Assembly (NCBI GenBank): GCA_002437435.1
Contig: DJPV01000041.1
Span: forward strand, 1-45,984
Direction of reading: 5' to 3'
DNA: 45,984 bases
Origin: Lachnospiraceae bacterium UBA6403
Lineage (GTDB): Bacteria; Bacillota; Clostridia; Lachnospirales; Lachnospiraceae
The notes below the pieces were generated by a model. That model made no database searches and had not been told where the DNA came from. It was given only the letters and a program-made list of their open reading frames with translations. Each line of letters starts with the position of its first letter. The first letter of the stretch is position 1. This document shows, in pieces, positions 39,311 to 45,984 of this stretch. Both the position numbers and the translations under genes were made by a program.

Positions 39311-41929
39311 TTGGATAAATATAACGTAACAGGAATGAGCTGCAGTGCCTGCAGCGCAAGCGTAGAAAAGGCTGTAAAAAAGGTGAAAGGAATTGACAGC
39401 TGTACTGTCAGTCTGCTTACGAATTCAATGACGGTAGAAGGAAATGCTGATCCTAAGACAGTTATTGAAGCAGTAGAAAAGGCAGGATATGGAGCAAGTC
39501 TGATGACAGGAGAAGACAGGAAAGGCTCCGGGAAGAAACAGGTAGCAGATGCAGATGAATTAGATAATCATGCAGCTTTGCACAAGATGAAGGTTCGACT
39601 GATCGCATCTATCGTTATGTTAATTCCACTGATGTATATTTCCATGGGACATATGATGTGGGGATGGCCTCTGCCGGCAATCATCAGTGATAATCATGTT
39701 GCTATGGGACTGATCCAGATGCTGTTTGCGATTGCGATCATGGTTGTAAATCAGAAGTTTTTTATTAACGGCTTTAAAGGAGTGATCCATGGAGCACCGG
39801 GGATGGATACATTAGTAGCACTTGGTTCAGGTGCTTCTTTTATCTACAGCACATATGTATTATTTGCAATGACAGATGCTGTGATGAGACAGGATAATGA
39901 CCGTGTTATGACATTGATGCATGATTTTTATTTTGAATCAGCTGCCATGATCCTTGCACTGATAACAGTTGGTAAGACATTGGAGGAATATTCCAAAGGA
40001 CGTACGACAGATGCCTTAAAGGGCTTGATGAAGCTTGCACCAAAAACAGCTGTTGTTCTTCGTGATGGAGAAGAACAGGAAGTTGTTGCAGAGGATGTGG
40101 CAGTTGGAGATGTATTTATCGTCCGTCCGGGTTCCAGTGTTCCGGTAGATGGTGTGGTTATAGAGGGAAACAGCGCGGTTGATGAGTCTGCTTTATCCGG
40201 TGAGAGTCTTCCGGTCGATAAAGCAGAGGGAGATAAGGTATCTGCCGCAACGATCAATAAATCCGGTTATCTGAAATGCCGGGCAACCAGAGTTGGTACA
40301 GATACGACCTTATCTCAGATCATTGAGATGGTCAGTGATGCAGCCGCAACAAAAGCACCGATCGCAAAGATCGCAGATAAAGTATCCGGTATCTTTGTTC
40401 CGGCTGTCCTGATCTGTTCCCTGATCACTATTATTGTATGGATCATTGCAGGAGAGAGCACAGGATTTGTACTTGCCAGAGGTATATCGGTACTTGTAAT
40501 CAGCTGCCCATGTGCACTTGGACTTGCAACGCCGGTTGCCGTAATGGTAGGTAATGGTGTTGGAGCAAAGCAGGGTATCTTATTTAAGAATGCATCAGCC
40601 CTTGAGATGACAGGAAAGACAGAAGTGGTTGTGTTAGATAAGACAGGAACGATCACAAACGGAACGCCGGAATTGGTAGATGTAGTTCCGGGAAATGGAT
40701 ACAGTGAGACAGACCTGCTTACCTTTGCAGCTAGTCTGGAGCAGTACAGTGAGCACCCGATCGGTAAAGCCATTATGGAATATGTCGGACAGAAGGGGAT
40801 CAAGACACAGAAGATCGAAGATTTTCAGGTGCTTCCGGGAAATGGACTCCGCTGCAGATTAAGCGGTGAGGTGGCTTCACAGAATGAAAACGGAGTCGGA
40901 CAGGATGTAGCAAAGAGGTCAGATCACATTTTGCTTGGTGGAAATGGAAAATTCATCAGTCAGTATGTAACCTTATCCGAGGCGGATAAGACACTGGCAG
41001 AAGAATTAGCCTCACAGGGCAGGACCCCGATCTATCTGGCAATTGACGAGAATAAACTGATCGGTATCCTTGCCGTTGCAGATACGATCAAGGAGGATGG
41101 TATCCTTGCGATCAAAGAGTTAAAAGAAATGAATTATTCAGTTGTTATGTTAACCGGAGATAATGCAAAGACAGCAGAAGCAATCGGTAAGCAGGCGGGT
41201 GTTGACCGTGTGATCGCTGATGTACTGCCGGATGGAAAAGAAGCGGTTGTAAGAGAACTGATGAAAGAGCACCGTGTGATCATGGTTGGTGATGGTATCA
41301 ACGATGCACCGGCACTGACCCGTGCAGATATCGGTATGGCGATCGGAGCCGGAACCGATGTTGCGATCGATGCAGCAGATGTAGTACTGATGCGGGAAGG
41401 GCTTCGAACCGTTCCGGCAGCCATCCGGTTAAGTATGGCAACAATACGAAATATCAAAGAGAACCTGTTCTGGGCATTTATCTATAACATTATCGGAATC
41501 CCTCTTGCCGCAGGTGTCTGGTATCCGATGTTTGGCTGGAAATTAAACCCGATGTTTGGAGCATTTGCCATGAGTCTTTCCAGTTTTTGTGTAGTAATGA
41601 ATGCATTACGGTTGAATTTCGTGAGGATATATGTTAATAATAGTAAATACAGAATACACCACAAAAAGGTTTCAAAAAATGTTGAGGGAAATAATAAGAC
41701 AGAAAAGGAGACTGGTACGATGAATAAGACGGTGTATATAGAAGGAATGATGTGCGGACACTGCGAGACAAGAGTGAAGAAAGCATTTGAGGCACTTCCA
41801 CAAGTAACAGAAGCAGAGGTCAGCCATGAGAAGAAACAGGCGGTACTTACTTTAAGTGGTGAGTTATCCGATAAAGAGATCAAGAATACGGTCAAGGAAG
41901 CCGGATATAAGGTAACTTCGATCAGCTAA
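39311..41929 (+). CDS. copA: Copper-exporting P1B-type ATPase with fused C-terminal CopZ domain
   Basis: 872 residues. N-terminal metal-binding HMA domain (GMSCSACSA, Cys11/Cys14), eight membrane segments with the transport motif Cys399-Pro-Cys401, phosphorylated Asp443 in DKTGT, the SEHPIGKA motif and GDGINDAPAL. After the last membrane segment come a basic linker (about residues 775-803) and a second HMA domain (GMMCGHCETR, Cys815/Cys818). The start is TTG 39311, 7 nt after AAGGTG. It exports Cu(I) from the cytoplasm under CsoR control. Fusion of a whole chaperone domain at the C terminus is unusual compared with the common N-terminal placement. Confidence 0.94.
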   Translation: MDKYNVTGMSCSACSASVEKAVKKVKGIDSCTVSLLTNSMTVEGNADPKTVIEAVEKAGYGASLMTGEDRKGSGKKQVADADELDNHAALHKMKVRLIASIVMLIPLMYISMGHMMWGWPLPAIISDNHVAMGLIQMLFAIAIMVVNQKFFINGFKGVIHGAPGMDTLVALGSGASFIYSTYVLFAMTDAVMRQDNDRVMTLMHDFYFESAAMILALITVGKTLEEYSKGRTTDALKGLMKLAPKTAVVLRDGEEQEVVAEDVAVGDVFIVRPGSSVPVDGVVIEGNSAVDESALSGESLPVDKAEGDKVSAATINKSGYLKCRATRVGTDTTLSQIIEMVSDAAATKAPIAKIADKVSGIFVPAVLICSLITIIVWIIAGESTGFVLARGISVLVISCPCALGLATPVAVMVGNGVGAKQGILFKNASALEMTGKTEVVVLDKTGTITNGTPELVDVVPGNGYSETDLLTFAASLEQYSEHPIGKAIMEYVGQKGIKTQKIEDFQVLPGNGLRCRLSGEVASQNENGVGQDVAKRSDHILLGGNGKFISQYVTLSEADKTLAEELASQGRTPIYLAIDENKLIGILAVADTIKEDGILAIKELKEMNYSVVMLTGDNAKTAEAIGKQAGVDRVIADVLPDGKEAVVRELMKEHRVIMVGDGINDAPALTRADIGMAIGAGTDVAIDAADVVLMREGLRTVPAAIRLSMATIRNIKENLFWAFIYNIIGIPLAAGVWYPMFGWKLNPMFGAFAMSLSSFCVVMNALRLNFVRIYVNNSKYRIHHKKVSKNVEGNNKTEKETGTMNKTVYIEGMMCGHCETRVKKAFEALPQVTEAEVSHEKKQAVLTLSGELSDKEIKNTVKEAGYKVTSIS
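41720..41929 (+). CDS. copZ: Nested in-frame start for a free CopZ-like copper chaperone
   Basis: Inside copA, and in its frame, AAAGGAG (41704-41710) lies 9 nt before ATG 41720. Translation from there gives 69 residues, MNKTVYIEGMMCGHCETR and onward, the length and shape of a stand-alone CopZ (one HMA domain with CxxC). So both a fused domain and a free chaperone could be made from one gene. The RBS and start are seen directly; use of the start is inferred. Confidence 0.5.
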   Translation: MNKTVYIEGMMCGHCETRVKKAFEALPQVTEAEVSHEKKQAVLTLSGELSDKEIKNTVKEAGYKVTSIS

Positions 41930-41957
41930 AATAGAAATACAGGATAAAAGATAAAAT

Positions 41958-41985
41958 GACAGGGCACGGATTAATGTGTCCTGTC
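41958..41985 (+). terminator. Hairpin after copA
   Basis: 10-bp stem with one G-U (41958-41967 with 41976-41985) and an 8-nt loop. No T tract follows, so it may be a weak terminator or an mRNA 3'-end stabiliser ahead of cls. Confidence 0.5.
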
Positions 41986-42011
41986 ATAACTTAATAAGAG
42001 GAAAATTGTCT

Positions 42012-43541
42012 ATGAAGAAACTATTGAACAGGTTATTTAGTCGAATGGTAATTACATGTCTGTTAGTAGCTGCGCAGTTGATCTTCTTTATGGTGGAAGT
42101 GTTCAAGCTGCAGCAATATTATGTGGTTGTAGCAGCAATTCTGCATTTGTTAAGTTTTATTGCAGTGGTGCATCTGCTGTTAAAGGATGTGAATCCGTCA
42201 ATTAAACTGGCGTGGATCGTTCCAATTCTGATGTTCCCGGTTCTTGGTGGTTTGCTTTATTTATTGTATGGACATATTATTATGCCGAAGAAGCTTGAAA
42301 AATACATGAAGCATGCGGCAGAATGGGATTATGAGACGGATCTGTATGCGAATATGGCATATTTCAGTGACGTGATAAAAGGGCAGTCTCCATATCGGCT
42401 GTTTAAATATACAGAAGATTATGCAGGCTCTCTTGTATATCAGAATACAGCGGTCCGGTATTATCCGATGGGCGAAGATGTCTGGCCGGATCTTGTCGAT
42501 GATCTGAAAGCGGCAAAGAAATACATTTTCCTTGAATATTTCATCATCAATCCGGGCGAAATGTGGGATACGGTGCTTGAGATCTTAAAAGAGAAGGTAA
42601 AAGAGGGCGTGGAAGTTCGTTTGATCTATGATGATATAGGCTCTGTCTTTTATGTGCCGAAGTATTACTGGCACGAGATGGAGAGATATGGGATCAAATG
42701 TATGGCATTCAACCAGGTGGTTCCATTTCTGGCAACGATCTTTAACAACCGGGATCATCGTAAGATTGCAGTTATGGATGGTACAGTTGCCTATACCGGC
42801 GGTTTTAACCTGTCCGATGAATACATTAATAGGAAATCACCTTATGGCAGATGGAAGGACAACGGTATCCGCATGGATGGGGATGCTGCATGGCGTTTTA
42901 CGATCCTGTTCCTTCAGTTATGGAACAGCATCAGGAATGAAGATAAGCATATCTTAAGCTATCGTCCGACAGAGCAGAAGAAGTATTTGAACGATGGATA
43001 TCTTCAGCCGTATACAACCAATCCATTAAAAAAAGAGCCACTTGGTGAGAACATATATATGCAGATGATCAATGACGCAAAGGAGTATGTATATATCTTT
43101 ACGCCATATCTGATCGTGTGCAATGAGATGATGACGGCGTTAAAGCTTGCGGCAAAGAGGGGCATTGATGTCCGTATTGTAACACCTGCGATTCCGGATA
43201 AGAAGATGATCTTTCGCATGACGCAGTCAAGCTATAAGGAGCTGCTTTGTGCCGGTGTGAAGATCTATCAGTACACACCTGGATTTATCCATTCCAAATG
43301 TATCCTGACCGATGATAATCTGACATCGATCGGTTCGATCAATATGGATAACCGAAGCTTCTATCATCATTTTGAATGTGGTGTGCTGGTATATGATTCC
43401 AGTATCATTGCAGAGGTAAAATATGATATGGTTTCAACAATGAAGGAATCCGAAGAAATCACATTGGAGTGGTGCAAGGAGCATATGTCCAGAATTACGC
43501 TGGTGGATGCGTTCCTCAGACTGTTATCACCTCTGCTTTAA
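42012..43541 (+). CDS. cls: Cardiolipin synthase
   Basis: Phospholipase-D-family membrane enzyme that makes cardiolipin from phosphatidylglycerol. Two N-terminal membrane segments (residues about 8-30 and 35-57) are followed by PLDNF-like sequence, then HKD motif 1 (DHRKIAVMDGTVAYTGG) and HKD motif 2 (HSKCILTDDNLTSIGS). The length of about 509 residues is normal. I start at ATG 42012 after AAGAGGA; an upstream in-frame start at 41976 falls inside the copA hairpin. Confidence 0.94.
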   Translation: MKKLLNRLFSRMVITCLLVAAQLIFFMVEVFKLQQYYVVVAAILHLLSFIAVVHLLLKDVNPSIKLAWIVPILMFPVLGGLLYLLYGHIIMPKKLEKYMKHAAEWDYETDLYANMAYFSDVIKGQSPYRLFKYTEDYAGSLVYQNTAVRYYPMGEDVWPDLVDDLKAAKKYIFLEYFIINPGEMWDTVLEILKEKVKEGVEVRLIYDDIGSVFYVPKYYWHEMERYGIKCMAFNQVVPFLATIFNNRDHRKIAVMDGTVAYTGGFNLSDEYINRKSPYGRWKDNGIRMDGDAAWRFTILFLQLWNSIRNEDKHILSYRPTEQKKYLNDGYLQPYTTNPLKKEPLGENIYMQMINDAKEYVYIFTPYLIVCNEMMTALKLAAKRGIDVRIVTPAIPDKKMIFRMTQSSYKELLCAGVKIYQYTPGFIHSKCILTDDNLTSIGSINMDNRSFYHHFECGVLVYDSSIIAEVKYDMVSTMKESEEITLEWCKEHMSRITLVDAFLRLLSPLL

Positions 43542-43557
43542 ACAATGACAGAAGTAA

Positions 43558-45249
43558 ATGAAAATGCTTTTGCAGAATGGATATAACAACATGGGAAAAG
43601 TAAATCATAAGAATAACAGAGGAGATATTCATAAGATAACGGATGCAGTTATTCATCTGTATCTTATCTATATGTTTGTGGTTTTTCCGCTGGTTCTGCA
43701 TGATGGATATAAAGATATTACCATAACAAAATATAATTTTTTCAAGAATGGTGTTCTGGCGCTTCTTATCATTATGACCCTGCTTCTGGTTCTGTATCTG
43801 ACAGATCGTTCGGGAAATACAGGCTATCCGGGAAATGATAGGGCAGCATCGAAAAAACATACCATACTGGCATCGGATGTCTTTATGGGTTTGTTTTTAT
43901 TCGCGGGATTTTTTGCTTTTATAGCATCCAAAGACCGTATGGCTGCTTTTACCGGAGAACTGGGAAGACGATGTGGTCTTGCATTTCTGCTTCTTGTCGG
44001 AGCAGTCTATGTCTGCGTGGCAGCGGGATGCAGTCTGAGAGAGTGGATATATCCGGTATTTGCATGTACGAGTGGACTTACATACTTGATGAGTATTTTG
44101 CAGCACCTGGAGATTGATCTGTTTCATCTGTATGCTTCGATCCGGTTTGACCAGAGGACGACATTCATATCAACATATGGAAATATTAATATGTATGCAA
44201 GTTTTCTCTGCCTGACAATTCCATTGTTCATGGCAGCAGGTATGTATGCAGACAAATGCTGGAAGTGTGTGCTGTATACAGTCGTTTTATTTCTTGGCGG
44301 TATGGCAGTTATTGCGGCAAATAGTGACGTAGCTTACATTGGTATCGGAGTACCGATGGTGGTGTTGTTATTAGCAGGAATCAGAAACAGGATAAAGGCA
44401 AGTGATAATACTACAGTGCCTGGACAAAATTCAGATTTTGATCCGTTTTTTGGATGGCTTATAGGCTGTACCGGGATCGTTCTTGGTTATACGGTAATGG
44501 CATTTCTTACGACAGGAACCGGACGGGGATACGATAAGCTAACAGGGCTTGCAGGGCTGGTAGATCACCGCCTGGTTTTAACTATCGTATCAATAGTGTC
44601 GGTGATCGGTTGTCTGCTCTATGGATGCAGCAGAAGAATGGCAGATCATGCAGTTGCTCAAAAGAAAGCTTCAAAGTCTGTAAGGGATAAAAAGCATACG
44701 ACAGGCTGCTGGAAAATAATATATTGGATCACGATTGGAATATTGATCCTTGCTACTTTTGTAACGGTGATAACAGGAATCAGCAATAATTGGGAGATAT
44801 TTACCTTTGATGATGAATGGGGCAACTTTCGGGGGTATGTCTGGAGCAGACTTACCCGGATCTATCAGGATCTTCCATTTGTGAATAAGGTATTTGGCGC
44901 AGGAAATGAGAGTATCTATACATTGATGTCTGCGCGATACAGTGACGAGATGATAGAAGTGACAGGAACGGTCTATGACAGTGCACATAATGAATATCTG
45001 CAATATCTGGTAACTATGGGTATCGCGGGTCTTATCACATATCTTGGGCTTATCATTTCATCCATTGTGAATGGTGTGAAGATGGTGAAGGAAGATCCTT
45101 TATGCATACCGCTTCTTGCAGGCATGATCGGATATGTCGTACAGGCATTTGTAAATGTGGAACAGCCGATCACGACACCGTTTTTATTCCTGTTTCTTGC
45201 ACTTATGGCAGGGATGAGAAGGAGAAGCCTGAAAGCTATGTGTGAATAG
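43558..45249 (+). CDS. O-antigen ligase/polymerase-like membrane protein
   Basis: 563 residues with about 12 hydrophobic segments. The large loop and end signature HNEYLQYLVTMGIAGLITYL are typical of the Wzy_C/O-antigen ligase family, which joins or polymerises lipid-linked glycans outside the membrane. In a Gram-positive cell it would act on cell-wall or capsule polysaccharide. Both ATG 43558 and ATG 43591 lack a clear RBS, so the start is uncertain by 11 residues. No glycosyltransferases are nearby, so the glycan is unknown. Confidence 0.82.
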   Translation: MKMLLQNGYNNMGKVNHKNNRGDIHKITDAVIHLYLIYMFVVFPLVLHDGYKDITITKYNFFKNGVLALLIIMTLLLVLYLTDRSGNTGYPGNDRAASKKHTILASDVFMGLFLFAGFFAFIASKDRMAAFTGELGRRCGLAFLLLVGAVYVCVAAGCSLREWIYPVFACTSGLTYLMSILQHLEIDLFHLYASIRFDQRTTFISTYGNINMYASFLCLTIPLFMAAGMYADKCWKCVLYTVVLFLGGMAVIAANSDVAYIGIGVPMVVLLLAGIRNRIKASDNTTVPGQNSDFDPFFGWLIGCTGIVLGYTVMAFLTTGTGRGYDKLTGLAGLVDHRLVLTIVSIVSVIGCLLYGCSRRMADHAVAQKKASKSVRDKKHTTGCWKIIYWITIGILILATFVTVITGISNNWEIFTFDDEWGNFRGYVWSRLTRIYQDLPFVNKVFGAGNESIYTLMSARYSDEMIEVTGTVYDSAHNEYLQYLVTMGIAGLITYLGLIISSIVNGVKMVKEDPLCIPLLAGMIGYVVQAFVNVEQPITTPFLFLFLALMAGMRRRSLKAMCE

Positions 45250-45300
45250 TGGAAAACTACGGGCTTTATCAGAAGTTGACAGGATTGTGGAAGTACAGGC

Positions 45301-45330
45301 TTGTCAAAGTGTTATATTTCGTTGTATAAT
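45301..45330 (+). promoter_or_regulatory. tyrS promoter
   Basis: TTGTCA (45301-45306), an 18-nt spacer and TATAAT (45325-45330), giving a leader of about 145 nt. Confidence 0.65.
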
Positions 45331-45357
45331 CACGGAGTATGTGTATTATAGATGGAT

Positions 45358-45466
45358 AACGGCTGGAAAGTGATCGGAGACATATATTTTGCCGGCAGCC
45401 GGTTGGACACAGAATAAAAATAGATAATAATTATGATATAAAAGGTCAGCATCTGAACAGGTGCTG
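45358..45466 (+). promoter_or_regulatory. Structured tyrS leader, not a T-box
   Basis: Two hairpins: AACGGCTG (45358-45365) with CAGCCGGTT (45396-45404), and CAGCATCT (45447-45454) with AGGTGCTG (45459-45466). The second ends 4 nt before the AGGAGG. I find no T-box sequence (no TGGNACCGCG) and no terminator, although tyrosyl-tRNA synthetase genes of Clostridia often have a T-box. Confidence 0.4.
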
Positions 45467-45481
45467 TTACAGGAGGAAAAA

Positions 45482-45984
45482 ATGAAGGTTTATGACGAGT
45501 TAGTGGCAAGAGGATTAATTGCCCAGACAACAGATGAAGAAGAAATTAAAGAGCTGGTAAATAACGGAAAAGCCATTTTCTATATAGGATTTGACCCAAC
45601 TGCAGACAGTCTTCATGTGGGACATTTCATGGCACTTTGCCTGATGAAGCGTTTACAGATGGCAGGTAATAAGCCGATCGCCCTGATCGGTGGCGGTACA
45701 GCTATGATCGGTGATCCATCCGGACGTACCGATATGAGACAGATGATGACAATAGAAACGATCGCTCATAATGTAGAATGCTTCAAGAAGCAGATGAGCC
45801 GTTTTATCGATTTCTCAGAAGGCAAGGCACTTCTTGTAAATAATGCAGACTGGTTACTTGACCTGAACTATGTAGATGTTCTTCGTGAGGTTGGCCCGCA
45901 TTTTTCAGTTAACAATATGCTTCGCGCAGAGTGCTATAAGCAGAGAATGGAGAAGGGCTTAAGCTTCTTAGAGTTCAACTACAT
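45482..45984 (+). CDS. tyrS: Tyrosyl-tRNA synthetase, 3' end cut by window
   Basis: Class I aminoacyl-tRNA synthetase charging tRNA-Tyr; the first 167 residues are visible. The N terminus is [20 protein letters not shown], followed by the substrate pocket [17 protein letters not shown], which includes the HIGH-like HVGH, then [21 protein letters not shown] at 45471-45476 precedes ATG 45482. The KMSKS half is outside the window. Confidence 0.95.
   Translation, partial: MKVYDELVARGLIAQTTDEEEIKELVNNGKAIFYIGFDPTADSLHVGHFMALCLMKRLQMAGNKPIALIGGGTAMIGDPSGRTDMRQMMTIETIAHNVECFKKQMSRFIDFSEGKALLVNNADWLLDLNYVDVLREVGPHFSVNNMLRAECYKQRMEKGLSFLEFNY

Overview
The window looks like chromosome of a Clostridia member, most likely a Lachnospiraceae gut anaerobe. 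The reasons are moderate-to-low GC, strong AGGAGG ribosome binding sites, the dxs-tlyA-nadK-argR-recN-spoIVB gene order, the spore protease gene spoIVB, and Firmicutes-type regulation of infC-rpmI-rplT. No species can be named from the sequence alone. I see no phage, integrase, transposase or CRISPR array. The unusual content is intergenic or lies in small lesions of otherwise ordinary genes.

Layout. 1-6946: a housekeeping run of dxs (5' end cut by the window), tlyA, nadK, argR, recN and spoIVB. A structured RNA leader sits between recN and spoIVB. 6946-7338: where spo0A normally follows there is a short remnant of a sodium:neurotransmitter-symporter-type gene, a 15-bp inverted repeat, and a consensus promoter overlapped by a MarR-type operator. 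7339-11055: a marR-MATE operon converging on an HD hydrolase-MATE operon. 11140-11480 and 16214-16630: four copies of a roughly 150-bp structured repeat, in two tail-to-tail pairs. 11493-14926: putP, divergent from a damaged ammonium uptake operon (amtB frameshifted, glnK with its middle missing). 15017-17167: three small proteins of unknown function and a lipoprotein. 17285-21677: a polysaccharide deacetylase followed by a folate operon (folC, HD protein, folP, folB-folK fusion). 21779-26466: pheA and a ppx-ppk polyphosphate pair. 26509-27933: infC-rpmI-rplT with an L20-type attenuated leader. 28094-28592: a small orphan gene and tRNA-Leu. 29003-38768: a large export system (two lipoprotein adaptors, one large FtsX-type permease, two ATPases) followed by a lipoprotein of its own transcription unit. 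38874-41929: copper control and export (csoR, copA with a fused, separately startable CopZ domain). 42012-45984: cardiolipin synthase, an O-antigen-ligase-like membrane protein and the start of tyrS.

Main points of interest. The repeat family has a conserved core of about 106-111 nt that folds into covarying helices. Each core is enclosed in a different, nearly perfect 19-25 bp stem. Three of the four copies sit just after a stop codon on the gene's own strand, as if the core were inserted in the loop of a terminator hairpin. Other points are decay of amtB-glnK, replacement of spo0A by a transporter remnant, an in-frame RBS and ATG inside copA that would give a free 69-residue copper chaperone, and a prephenate dehydratase carrying only one helix of a chorismate mutase domain.
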